64,000 nucleotides of DNA, from positions 363,501 through 427,500 of the forward strand of contig JAFFSR010000098.1 of NCBI GenBank assembly GCA_017163975.1. The letters are read 5' to 3'. The position numbers and the translations under genes are program-made. This document shows positions 18,740 through 30,171 of this stretch, piece after piece. A model generated the notes under the pieces. That model did no database searches, was not told the DNA's origin, and worked only from the letters and a program-made list of their open reading frames with translations. This stretch comes from Anastatus disparis (Eukaryota; Arthropoda; Insecta; Hymenoptera; Eupelmidae). The first letter of the stretch is position 1. The number at the start of each line of letters is the position of its first letter.

Positions 18740-18832
18740 GTATTTTAAATGACACGAATTCTAACACACTTGGAAGAGGAGAGGGGGTGTGCTACAATCC
18801 GGGTGTGCCAGTATGCCTATAGCCTATCTACT
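18740..18832 (-). repeat. Polinton B right terminal inverted repeat
   Basis: Read inward it matches the left end at 8186 for about 47 bases (AGTAGATAGGCTATAGG, CATACTGGCACACC), then continues with the CAAGTGTGTTAGAATTCGTG type of subterminal repeat. A second degenerate copy of that repeat is near 18661. Confidence 0.85.
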
Positions 18833-18838
18833 TTGCGC
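18833..18838. repeat. Target-site duplication TTGCGC, right copy
   Basis: Identical to the six bases at 8180-8185. Confidence 0.9.
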
Positions 18839-20064
18839 CATGCGTAATTACAAAATAGTTTTATTTGTGGTTCACGAAGGAGAGCCACATTTAAAATAGC
18901 TATTAAGATATTATGTAAGTCTTTATTATTCATTCTCTTTTTTGTTATTCTTGTTTCAATGTTTAAACTCAGAATGATATTAGAACCATAAATCGTTGTC
19001 TATTTATACCGAAAATAAATCATAAAGTTAAGGGTGAGCATGCGCGTAAAAATATAATACTTAACTTGTTGAAACCTGTAAAAATAATTTGATGTTTAAA
19101 CCTCTAACGTAGCAAGAAATACATCAGTTTTGTGGGAACCACTGAGTTGTGAGTACGAAATTCAATATTCTTAATAATCTTTTAATAATTATTAACAATT
19201 TATTAAAAATTTTATATAAGATATTAAGTTAGCATGTACGTAATTAAAACTCAGGTTGCCATTATTTCGCTTATAAGAAGGTGGGACTTTTTTCTTTAAG
19301 GCGTGTGTTATGCAATCTCATTCGTCTCTCGTGTCGCGCTTATCAAACTTGGGCTGATCCCGTTACAACGAATGACTTGAGTGCATCTCTTAAGAACACC
19401 CATTCCACATCGGCCTAGTAATGGTTATTATACTTCTTAAATATTTGTACTTTACATACTTTATACATACACTAAATTTGCATATGCACCTAATTTGCAT
19501 ATGTACTTAAACTATTAATAAATATCGATATTAGGTAATATCCTTAATATATAAATTGTAAATTCTTTCATTACATACACATCTCCTGTCCAAATAAGGG
19601 ATGGTATACCTCTTTCTTTTTTATAATAGCCTGATACTTTTTATTATTTTTTATCATAAATTATCGATATTCATTGCGTAATGATTGATAATTTATGAAT
19701 AATAATTTTTAAATAATAAATATCTTTCAATATATTATATTCAATTTTAATAAATATATATTTACATGCCATTTGCATATGTATATATATATACAACTTA
19801 TATATACAACTTATACACACAGTTATATACGCAACTTGGACGTATTAACTATGAATGTCAAAAACACCTGATCGCAAGAGGCAGAATAGTTATACTTCCT
19901 TTTATTTTTTGGACTCCTGATACTCTTTATCGTTTTTGTATCACTAATTTTCTATATTTATTGAATCTATATCTTGGTAATAAATATACATTATATTTAA
20001 AATATAATAAGCAATTCTAATGCATAGTTTATTTGTCCATTTTTGCATATCATTTGCATATGGT

Positions 20065-20116
<52 letters not shown>

Positions 20117-20860
20117 CAGATTTTTACGTACATGAGTGTGTCTTATGTATGTAAGACATACGTATTAGAGAGAGAGAGAGAGAGACTTATATATGCACAT
20201 ATATTTTTATTTATTTCATAATAATAAAATAGGAAAAGAGAGAAAGAAAAAAAGAGAGAGAGAGACAGTGAGAGACGTTTCTCACGCTAAAATTTTAAGC
20301 TTCACAAAATCAGCACCCTACATACTTCTTGTAAATATGAAATAAATTTTCCAGACGGTGTTAAGTTTTTAAATTTCTTTAAAATTCATCTTTTCTTGCG
20401 AAAAAGGAATCAAGTTGACACACGTAGCGTGAGAGTGGTATGTAACTTTTTCAAATTTTTGGTATAAGATGCACCCTCAACATTCGTGTTATCTGTTTAA
20501 TAAATTTTTTCGTAGACGATTTTAGAATTATTTAAGCAAAATCAGCACTGTGCCCACTAGTTTGCAGTGAAATAAGAATATCTTTCCCACTGGGATTGAT
20601 ATTATTCGGATTTCAGTTACCTTTTGAAATTTGTAATAAAAAACTTACTTTAAAATTATTTCGCGCAAAAGTATCTTATTATAAATTTTTAGCGTGAGAA
20701 ACCAAAAAACATGCAATTTTCGTGTGAACTTAAAAACATCTAATAATTTTGAAGAGTAGGGTAATACTTTTTATATTTGTAGACTTGTGGTTCCACGGTC
20801 AGTCGTGATCGACAATCATCCTCTGCACCTCTTACGAGAGAAAATTTTAAAAAAGTTTAA
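18839..20860. other. AT-rich intergenic region with microsatellites
   Basis: No gene seen. It contains repeated TTTGCATATG motifs at about 19487-20060, a (TA)n tract at about 20070-20112, and a (GA)n tract at 20167-20187 with GAGAGA-rich sequence to 20275. Confidence 0.5.
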
Positions 20861-20867
20861 ATTAAAT

Positions 20868-21016
20868 TTTAAAAATTAAATCGACACTTAGCCTTTTTAA
20901 CTTCTTACAAGACCAAATTTCAGAAGTTAAAGTTAAAATTTAAAAATTAAATCGACACTTAGTCTTTTTAATCTCTTACAAGAGTAAATTTCAGAAGTTA
21001 AAGTTAAAATTTATAG
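20868..21016. repeat. Tandem ~66-bp repeat upstream of the acidic gene
   Basis: The block AAATCGACACTTAG(C/T)CTTTTTAA, then CTTACAAGA...AAATTTCAGAAGTTAAAGTT, occurs twice in tandem with partial copies at both edges. It lies in the presumed leader of the gene at 21032. Confidence 0.75.
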
Positions 21017-21031
21017 ATTAAATTTTTGAAA

Positions 21032-21949
21032 ATGTTCGCGAACATACAAGTGCAATCGCCAATTACGCTTAGTGATGACGATAGTGTAGTTATTATAGAG
21101 GACACCAATCAAGTGGTAAATGTAGCACCACTGATTAACTTTGTTAATCAGGGTGCACCATTTCTCATACCGATCAATCGATATTGGCTCATACACCAGG
21201 AGCCACTGATAGTCGGTGATGAGGTAATGGATAATATAAATGCGCATCAGGAGTTGGTCGAAGATGAAATACCGGATCAAGTAGTCATACACCAGGAGCC
21301 ACTGATAGTCGGTGATGAGGTAATGGATAATATAAATTCGCGTTAGGAGTCGGTCGAAGATGAAATACCGGATCGAGTAGTCATTCAACAACAAGAAATA
21401 CAAAATATCAGACAGCAACAACAAGACCAACTATGAGAAGAAGAAAATGTACAAATGGAGGAAGATGCTGAATCTATAGATTCAGCATTCTGGTCAGAGG
21501 CTGAGACCATTGACCAAAATGACCCTGACTACATTCCGATAGAAGAAGAAGAGGATGTCGAAAAGGAAGATATTCTTCAAAATTATCACGAGTGCAGAGC
21601 AGATGAAGCTCGGCAGCATCGCATGATTGCAACGATGAAGGTTTTTTGGCGTACTAAGATGCGAAAACTGCGCTTGGAGCGAGACAACAACATGAGACGT
21701 GCTGAGCGGCGTTTACGCCGATTACGAGAAAGAAGAAGAGAAGTTGAAAGAATCATCCCCGTGCCACAACGTAAACCAGATCCGTCAGTGGAACGACCCT
21801 GCCGAAACTGGGATGTTTGTTGGGGTTGTGCCAAGAGATTTCATCGACAAGGAATCCGGTTGTGGTCAAGATGTGATGACTGCGGGCTCTGGCTCTGCCC
21901 AGACTGTGCGGCAGAGACTGTGCATTGTCAGAATGACAATATAATATAG
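21032..21949 (+). pseudogene. Acidic protein gene with C-terminal zinc finger and two nonsense codons
   Basis: ATG at 21032 to TAG at 21947-21949 is one frame of 306 codons, broken by TAG at 21344-21346 and TGA at 21434-21436. The N-terminal half is acidic and holds a 32-residue tandem repeat (each with HQEPLIVGDEVMDNIN, 96-bp period). Then comes a Gln-rich stretch, a very acidic part (DPDYIPIEEEEDVEKED), a basic coiled-coil-like region (RRAERRLRRLRERRREVER), and a C-terminal cysteine cluster CWGCAKRF...CDDC...CPDCAAE that looks like a cross-brace zinc finger. I do not recognise the gene; the finger suggests a transposon- or virus-encoded protein. From 21455 on the frame is intact. Confidence 0.55.
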
Positions 21950-22179
21950 GTGCACGTGTATGTATTTTTGTGTTTAAAATTTATTTTTTAAAAATTTAAA
22001 GTTTTCTTGTTTTGTGCTTTTTACGTGTTTTTAAAACTTAAAAATTTAGTGAAAATAATAACATTAAAATCTAATAATATTCTTACTTTATGTATAAAAT
22101 AATGTGTGTGGTTTTTAATTTTAAAGTTTATGCTGTGTGCTTGTATTTTATGTATGTTAATTAAATTACATTTTGTAAA

Positions 22180-22241
22180 TAGTATGCAAATTTTAATTTA
22201 GTGAATATAATAATATTAAATCAATGTAAGTGTATGTATGT

Positions 22242-22303
<62 letters not shown>

Positions 22304-22700
22304 TAATAAATTTTTGTGTTTCAGTGGTTTTATATAAATCATTTAATTTAGTGAAAAATAAAAATTCTTAAATATTCAATTATAAAATAATGAACTTTAT
22401 AGAGACTCTAAGTGTTTCAGTAGTTTCATATAAATTGTGTGTGTGTAATAATTTTGAGTATTTTAAATTAATTAAATTCATTTCTGTAAAACTTTTTTAA
22501 ATTATGCGTATGTGTGTGTGATATATATATAAATAATAAATTTTTTGTGTTTCAGTGGTTTTATATAAATTGTGTATGCGCGTGATAATTTAGAGTATTT
22601 TAAATTCATTTCTGTAAAACTTTTTTAAATTATACGTATGTGTGTGTGCGTGATATATATATAAATAATAAATTTTTTAATTTAAAAATAGTGTTTTATT
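22180..22700. repeat. Degenerate tandem repeats with TA microsatellite
   Basis: A (TA)n tract at about 22241-22300. GTGTGTGTGATATATATA and TTTGTGTTTCAGTGGTTTTATATAAA recur three times with about 115-190-bp spacing. No gene. Confidence 0.6.
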
Positions 22701-23860
22701 TGTTTATTTGTTTACATTTTTTATTTATTTTCGGGGTATCATGTTCCGTCTCAACGACCCCTACACTACCTTCTTAGAGGTTAATGATCCTCGGCTCAGT
22801 CACCTCTAGGGTGGTAAGGTGGGAGTTTGTTGTGACGGTCCATGGTGCCCCAATAACTACCTTCAATAATTAATTTAAAATACTTAAAATTATACAATTT
22901 AAAAAAGATTATTTAATAAATAAAGGTCATATAATCGTCAATTGGAATATAAATTTAGTCAGCTTACAAAATTTTAAATGAAAATCAAGATTTGTAAGAT
23001 ATCTCAAAAATAGAGTTTTTATTATCAAAATACCAACTTTATGATAAAAACGACCTCATCATTCGATTTCTTAACCCCCCAAAACTCTTGAATCATTATC
23101 TCAATAAATTTATAATTAAAATAGTAAAAACTAAGCCATTATTTCTGCACGGTCACCCAACAGAAGATTCGACCGAATCTCATAACTATTTTAAAATTAG
23201 ATTATTATTATTAACATAAATAATTATACCAATATCTGCAAATATTAAAAACTTGATAAATATTTTCATTTCAAATATTTTTATTATTTCACATCTATTT
23301 GCAGTAATGTTTATAATCAGAATTTTAATACTGATAAATTTCAATATTAAGTCATTGTTTATTACTGAACAGTAATTAATAAATTATTAATTAATACTCA
23401 ATCGTTATTTTATTGAATTATTATTTATAAAATAATTTATTTAATTAATAATTTCAAAATGATTATTAATTCTTATACCATTTATTATGTTTGATTATTA
23501 AATAAAACAACAAATATTATCGACATTACAAGACTAACATTGCCATCTATCTTTCAAAGTCATGTACTTCGAATGCAAACATTAGGAGTATAGACATAGT
23601 CAAACCCAGTTGGGTTATGTGTCACTACGATAAAAAACAAATGATCAATGACATCGTGGTTCACGGGGCAAAACGGAACGCACTTGTTGATATTTTCGAA
23701 CATTCTCAATGGCGCTCTCTAATTGGCTAAAAAAGCGTAACTTTAAAGTGCCGTAGTTTAAAAACTATAAGAGATAAAAAAAAAAATTACAATATAAACT
23801 TTGTTCAGAATCATCTCCTCTGTCACCCTGTTGCGGGAAATACAGTAGTTTAAAATCACC

Positions 23861-23897
<37 letters not shown>

Positions 23898-24097
23898 CAC
23901 ATTCATAAATACACGTACTCTCATACACATACATTTATGCAAATACACACATCTTCATACACACACATATACATACACACACACATACAGATACATACAT
24001 ATGGCTTATGACATAATTTAATTATAATTAGAGCCTAAACTTGACTAGCTTTTAAAAATAAGAAAAAATTACATCGTTAACTAACATAACTACTGTA
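22701..24097. other. No gene seen; short G+C-richer block and TA tract
   Basis: 22733-22860 is richer in G+C (CGACCCCTACACTACC, GGTGGTAAGGTGGGAG, then GACGGTCCATGGTGCCCC) and could be the tail of an unknown transposon. A (TA)n tract is at about 23862-23894, followed by CACATAC-type sequence to 24000. Confidence 0.4.
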
Positions 24098-25342
24098 ATG
24101 TCCAGGGCAGTCAAATAAATTAATTGCCTGGGTAATTTGGTAACTATTTCAAGTCTAAGCTTTTGCTTACGGACTCGAGCTCTAAATTAATACGTGAGAA
24201 CGCGGAACATGAATTTATCGAAGACTTTTATTTATGCCCTGATTAAAAAGATTTAATTAGAAAAAAATAAAATAAAAAAGGGGTATAATATTAACTAATG
24301 TTAATATTATTAAGTCAAGAATAATTTATTCACTCTTGACCGAATTTTTATATGCACAGAGTCTTGCCACCCTTTGTGCAAGCAACTAGATGCCTCTTAT
24401 ACACTGTAGCTTTTAATAAAATTGCACAGGATTCTTCAATTTTATGTGCTTAATAATGAGCTCTTCAGCCTTCTTTAGTTAAAAAGGATATGCACAGGAT
24501 TTTTCAATCCTTAGTGCTAGCTAATGAGCTCCTCAGCCCTTTTTAGCTATAATTGAAATGAGAAAGAAGAAAAAAATATCGAATAAGAGAAGAATTCTTT
24601 TACAGTAAAACCTACTTTTATTTTAAAAAATCTTCATTCACAGGCTTATCAATAAAATCAAGAAAGTTAAATGAAAACTTAAAAAAATATATTTTAAGAT
24701 TTTTTTTGAAAGACTATAAAAAGTCTTATGAAAAAAATTTTTAAAATAAAGAAGACTAAAAGTCTTATAAAAATTTTGAATTTTGAAAAATTTGGAAAAC
24801 CTTAAACGGTCAGTAGCTTTACTTGAGTAAGCAGTGGTGCAAATGACAATTTTTGTATTACTATCCTGGGTTTATATACTCTGGTTTAAACATACACACA
24901 GGGTCTTACATTCGTATTAGTATAAGCCAATGAGTTTTCTTTAGTTATTCTTGATTTTACATATGAGAAAATGAGTAAGACAGAGAAAAAAGGATATGGG
25001 TGGGAGGAGCTTTAGTTCTGCCTTTGGCCCTTCTTCTCTCTTTGGCTTTTACAGAAAAAATACTTGAAATTATATTTGTATATATTACAAAATTAATATA
25101 TGTTTATAAAATATAATATAAAAAACGAAAATCACAATAATAAAATTAAAATAAAATGCTAAATACTCTACTTAAACGATGGAAAATCATTGGAATACAA
25201 ATTACACTATAACAATTCAAATTAGCAATGATATAATTAAAAATTAAATAATATCTTATACTAATTTGGTTTTCGAGAGTGCTAAAAAGAATCAAACAAA
25301 CATATATTTATATACAAAAAGAATGTAATTATAATTAGGTTT
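24098..25342. repeat. Interspersed repeat, copy 1 of a ~1.2-kb direct pair
   Basis: Starts ATGTCCAGGGCAG and matches 45807-46960 in the same orientation with scattered differences. Internal landmarks are CACTCTTGACCGAATT, TGCTAGCTAATGA(G/A)CTC and ACCTTAAACGGTCAGTAGCTT. Copy 1 stops at TTAGGTTTCC, where a CACTGAGAAAA segment starts. A second shared block of about 110 bp is at 25708-25815 and 47098-47213. No coding capacity. Confidence 0.85.
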
Positions 25343-25346
25343 CCTA

Positions 25347-25700
25347 CACTGAGAAAAATCGGCTCTTGAAGCAAGTGGAATCCACTTGCCCCTAACAGAA
25401 ATTCTTCTTGTTTTACGTCGTAATAGCGATCTGCTTAAATCAAACAAAGAATCTGTTTTCTACAATCCACTAGTCGCAAGTGGATATACATTCGATTTAA
25501 ATAAATTATCCACTAACCGCAAGTGGATATAAAAAGGGAAAATTCACTTGCAGCTAGTGGATTTTAGTTTGATATAAACTTACATCCACTAAATACAAAT
25601 GGATTTCATGTTGAATCAAACAGATACTCTACGTGAAGGAAAAAGCACCCATTTTCCGAAATAATAGATTTCTACTTCCATGAAGTGGATTTCATGTTAA
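25347..25700. repeat. MITE-like segment with repeated CCACTTGC/GCAAGTGG motifs
   Basis: It begins CACTGAGAAAAATCGG after a TA. GCAAGTGGAT, CCACTTGC, ACAAATGGATTT and GAAGTGGATTTCATG occur at least six times with similar spacing, in both orientations. It interrupts the direct repeat. Confidence 0.55.
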
Positions 25701-25815
25701 ATAAATGTTAAGAGTTAAAAATTGAAATATTAAAATGCAGTTATATTGTTAACTTAGCGCGAAAATAAAAGGATATTATCTGTAAAAATTATGACATAGA
25801 GTAAATATACTAAAA

Positions 25816-26690
25816 GTTGATATAAACTGATTTATAGAAATAGATTGTTTAATTTTCTTAAGATAAAAAACAATTTTATAATTATATAAATAATATGCTG
25901 CAACAGATGTAGAGTGTTTTTTCTCTAATTTAACTATTGCATTTAGTGAATATGGTAGTTGGTTGTTACCTGAAAGATTAACCGAATGACAATTTTAGAT
26001 TGTTATGACGGCTTGTAGTAACCTTTTATTGTTCGATTTATTGTATAATATTTTAATGGTATTGTATACCTTTGCCATCATAGCTATTAAATAGTTATTC
26101 GCATAAAAGTTTTTAGAATATGCATATTAAAATTTATTTACGCAAAAAGAAATTACTAATTAATAAATGAAACTCTAGAGGATTTTCTGCGTTTATTAAA
26201 TGAAGGTGAACATAATAATTAATGCATTAAAAATGAAAATGAAAATTTTTTAAATAAAAAAAAACAAACATCAGTAATCATCTGAAATTTCATGCAAAAT
26301 GAAACGCTAATGATTAAGGTATTACCATAGGACAGTACCCTATAGTGATTTTTATTGAATAATTTCTAAAATTCAAAAAGTAAAATAACAAAAAAAATGG
26401 AACTGATGTTTATTCAATTAAGTATTTATCTTTCAAAAATTATTCGTATATAAATTTATCTTGTTAGATCTACGTATACGCATTTATGTGTACATAAAAG
26501 GAAACTTGGTTGGTTTTTCTTAAATTTTTCTCTATTAGAAAAAATAAAAGGCAATGCTAATAATAAAAAAATCAGAATTTCTTCGAGATTTTATAGTAAA
26601 AAAGAAAAAACGTTGACAACATGTTGGTGGGAAAAATTTTTAATTTCGGTCATTTCGAGTAAAGGCCTGTATATCACCTCAAAAAAACCT
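25816..26690. other. AT-rich stretch, no gene seen
   Basis: Unique-looking AT-rich DNA between the repeat block and the LINE fragment. No supported ORF. Confidence 0.5.
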
Positions 26691-26703
26691 TAAAATTATC
26701 TAT

Positions 26704-27747
26704 ATGAAAAAGTTGTTTTCAACAGCACTTCCCAAGTTTGTGAAGTGCTGTTGCTCGGTTATAATAAAACCGCTTTTACATATTATTGATTTATCATTGG
26801 CACAAGGTATTTATCCTGATGCATGGAAAAAATCATTTATTGTATCTGTATATAAGGCTGGTGATATATCTGATGTAGGTAACTACAGATCTATTTCTAT
26901 TATTAATGTCTTTGCTAAAATATTTGACAATGTCATTTATAATGAAGTATATGAACACTTAAAAGAGTTCATCATTGATAGACAACATGGTAGTATAAGC
27001 GGTAGATCGGTTGCCACTAAACTCACATCTTTTAACCATGATGTTGCTCTTGCTCTAAATAATAAAGCATATGTTCAAGCTATATATACTGATCTAACCA
27101 AAGCCTTTGATAAGGTGAATCATAATTTACTGTTAAGTAAGTTGAGTAAATATGGAATTGGAGGCAAACTACTGGATTGGTTTAAATCATACCTCTATAA
27201 CAGAAAGTAGATTGTTAAGATTGGTACATTTAAATCATTTATGATTAAAATGCTGTCAGGTGTTCCTCAAGGATCTAAATTGTCTTCCCTTTTATTTATA
27301 GTATTTATTAATGATATTGTTACTGTGGTTCAATCCTCAAAGGTGCTGCTATATATGGATGAAATGAAGATATATACCGAGGTATGGAATATCACAGACT
27401 TGTTAAAATTACAATGTGACCTTGATAGGATAGATGAATGGATAGCAAAAAATGGTCTAAAATTTAATGTTGGCAAATGTAAAGCTTTAGCTATTTCTGT
27501 TTCTAATGTTCACAATTGGCATTTTTATTTGGATGGAACGATGCTTGAAAATGTTGAGTTTATTAAGGTTCTTGGAATTATCTTTCAGAGAAACCTTTCA
27601 TTCGATATGCACATTGAAAAAGTCATTAGTAAGACTAGAAGAATGCTAATTCTCATTAAAAGGAAATGTATTGATTTTACCAGTCCGAAAACGCGTATAA
27701 CATTGTACAATATGCATATTAAAAAATATAATATAAAATATATTTAA
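26704..27747 (+). pseudogene. LINE reverse transcriptase fragment (Jockey-like)
   Basis: One frame of about 348 codons is broken by TAG at 27208-27210. It shows the RT order typical of non-LTR elements: YPDAWKKSFIVSVYKAGD, NYRSISIINVFAKIF, RQHGSISGRSV, IYTDLTKAFDKVNH (first catalytic region), SGVPQGSKLSSLLFIVFIND, then the catalytic box LLYMDEMKIY. Here the usual Tyr-Ala-Asp-Asp is changed to YMDE, so the enzyme is dead. The endonuclease and the 3' tail are absent. Clade assignment is tentative. Confidence 0.85.
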
Positions 27748-29240
27748 GTAATAAATTAATAAAAATAATAAATATATCGTTCATAAAAACAAAAAATTAA
27801 TCAAATATATTAAAACAGTAATTTAAAATATATTTCATACATCAAAAAGACCTAATTGCATTAAAATATATTTAAAAAAAAATAAATAAAATTTAATAAA
27901 ATACTCACTTTATAATTTTATTTATAACGTACATAAATTAGTAATTAATTGTATTAATATTATTATAATTATGATACAGGCATTAAACGTTAAATAAATC
28001 AAATAAAATCCTATCATAACTTAAACATTTTTAATTGAATTTGAATATAATAAAATGTTTAAAGAATAAATGAAAAATTATTTTATGAAACAAAAAAAAA
28101 ATTAATAAAATTCATATCATTATGTATTATATTTTATTGATTTTTTTAATTAATAAATAATATTAAAAATTATTCATTAATAAATAAATAATCGACAATT
28201 TAAAAAAAAAACAAACATGAAAATACATTCTATTAATTTCGTAAAAATTATTTTAATATATCTTTTTTAATACTAGCAAAAAAGTCAAGGATATTAGAAA
28301 ACAATATAGATATATATTTTACACATCCAAAAGACTTAAAAATGAAATTAAGATATATTAAAAATAAAATTAAAATAATTAATAAATAAGGAAAAATTAT
28401 ATTATTTAATTTTATCGTTTTATTTATGAAATATATTAATTAATAATATTATAATTATCATAATGATATTGAAATTTATTGTAAAATATATACTTTGAAT
28501 AAAACTAATATTTAAAAAAAAGGAAATATATTAATTTCAAGTATATAAATTAAAGATACTAAATGTTATAAAAAAAAATAATAATAATTAATATTCAAAT
28601 ATAAGAAATAATTATAAAATTTTTAATAATAATAATATTAATAAACATAGAATTCAATAAAGTATTAAATTTTAAATTTAGAATAATTATAATAAAAAAA
28701 ATTTCGGTTCTATATTATTGTAAGACATGTTACAATAATATTTAATTGAAAAATATCAAGTTATAATAATTATTCTAATATAAACATACTTAAACAAAGA
28801 TTTAAAAAAGATAAATATTGATTGAACAATTGTTATATAACAACAATTGTACAAATTATAAAATGATTTTAAAACTTTGTTTAAATATGTAATACTGAAG
28901 GTGGAGGATGGATTGTAAATAGAGTCTATGGTATAAGGAGGAAGGAATATAGACTCTCATGGTTGTGTAGGGCTACAGGCTAAGGTAACCATGGTTTTAT
29001 TTTGAATAATTTTATTTAAAAAAAGGAATAATTTTAATTAATTTTAACATGTCTTAAAATAACTTAAAATTATTATAATTGATTTTATATAATTATTAAA
29101 AATAAAACAAAAAAAAACCAACGTGCCGTAATACCATACATTTTTTATTATTTAATTTATATTATAAATTATTAATTGTAAGGTATTATTGACAGCACCT
29201 CTTCGGGTGGTGTAGAAATCTTTCTGAGCAAATATATAAT
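27748..29240. other. Very AT-rich region, no gene seen
   Basis: Poly-A and poly-T-rich low-complexity DNA. One G-richer patch at about 28899-28993 (GAAGGTGGAGGATGG...GGTAACCATGG) has no identity I can give. Confidence 0.5.
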
Positions 29241-29351
29241 TAATATAAATTTTATAAATAATTTTTGTCAGTACAAATTTCATTACTGGCTGACATATTG
29301 TAAATATTAACGGGGGTTGGCGAGCAGCGCGAGCAGGGGGGAACCCTCCTA

Positions 29352-29352
<1 letters not shown>
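29240..29352 (+). mobile_element. Candidate Helitron 3' terminus
   Basis: A G+C-rich hairpin (GGGTTGGCGAGCAGCGCGAG...AACCC, about 29313-29346) is followed by CTCCTAG and then T. Helitrons end in a hairpin and CTRR before a T. The sequence after CTAG is a (TA)n tract. No Rep/helicase gene is present, and the 5' end (TC) is not identified. Confidence 0.4.

Positions 29353-29413
<61 letters not shown>
29353..29413. repeat. (TA)n microsatellite
   Basis: About 30 TA units directly after the candidate Helitron end. Confidence 0.9.
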
Positions 29414-29417
<4 letters not shown>

Positions 29418-29424
29418 AACTGTG

Positions 29425-30132
29425 CTATGGATATCTCAAATGCTCCAAGCATGTGAATCGACTAGCCATTCTTATTGATTGTAATATGATAAATATTGCT
29501 ATGACACCTACGCTAGCAATACCAAAATCAGCAAACTTTTTCCACATTCTTGACCATGTAGATTCAATGATCGTTTCCATTACACCTTCATTCAGAAGTT
29601 TGCCAATTGTTTCTTTATGGTCCTTTGATAGATATCCATGTATTTCTTTGGCAACTTCGTTTAACAGAACTGATCTTTCTATCGGAAACATATTATGATC
29701 TTTTAATTCGTCTAAATCCTTCCTGGTAAAGATACCGCTAGTTGCCAAAGATACGGGTTTATATTTCCATGTAGATTTCGTCAAAGGTTGAATAACGTGT
29801 GGTGATTTTGCATCAGTCGGTTTAGATAAGATTTTATACCAGTTCTCATCTAAAAGATACTATACTGGTAATAAGCTATTACAAGATACCTGACTACCTT
29901 TAGGTTTTAAAATATGGGTTTAAGGTGTTAACCGTGTCTCATTTTTATGACTTACTTGCAGTTCAGCATAACAATTTTCGCTATGCTGTACTTCAAACTC
30001 TACAAGAATACATTTGATTACATGTACCACTTCTCCCGCATTCATGGCCATATACCCTGGTCCTTTCATTAAATTATACGCAAATTGATCTGGCGCTTGA
30101 GTTGCTATCGCCAGAGCGTTCATTATTGCCTC
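29425..30132 (-). pseudogene. Endogenous chuvirus-like glycoprotein, C-terminal part, two nonsense codons
   Basis: One minus-strand frame from 30132 down to 29425 is broken by TAA at 29920-29922 and TAG near 29859. It shows a Gly-Pro-Gly stretch, two Cys in a CYAEL segment, then STWKYKPVSLATSGIF, a DLDELKDHNMFP segment, and a hydrophobic membrane-spanning part (GVIAIFIILQSI) before the end. I recognise this as the membrane-proximal end of glycoproteins of chuvirus type (Jingchuvirales), which occur in insect genomes as fossils and as captured env genes of LTR retrotransposons. The upstream edge is cut by a (GA)n microsatellite. It is a broken fossil. Confidence 0.7.
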
Positions 30133-30160
30133 TCTCTCTCTCTCTCTTTCTCTCTCTGTC
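30129..30160. repeat. (TC)n microsatellite between two fossils
   Basis: Nearly pure TC units separating the glycoprotein fragment from the LINE fragment on the other strand. Confidence 0.9.
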
Positions 30161-30171
30161 ATTCTACTTCT

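Larger units (their letters stand above)
8186..18832. mobile_element. Polinton/Maverick element B, complete boundaries, degraded (10,647 bp)
   Basis: Both ends begin AGTAGATAGGCTATAGG when read inward, followed by CATACTGGCACACC, and are flanked by perfect TTGCGC duplications. Inside are virion-type genes on the minus strand (8379-10936) and a plus-strand block (10934-14622) with an integrase, which matches Polinton organisation. No DNA polymerase B, packaging ATPase or cysteine protease was found; the 15.2-18.7 kb part holds spliced gene remnants and tandem repeats instead. Most genes have nonsense codons or insertions, so it is not autonomous now. Confidence 0.88.
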
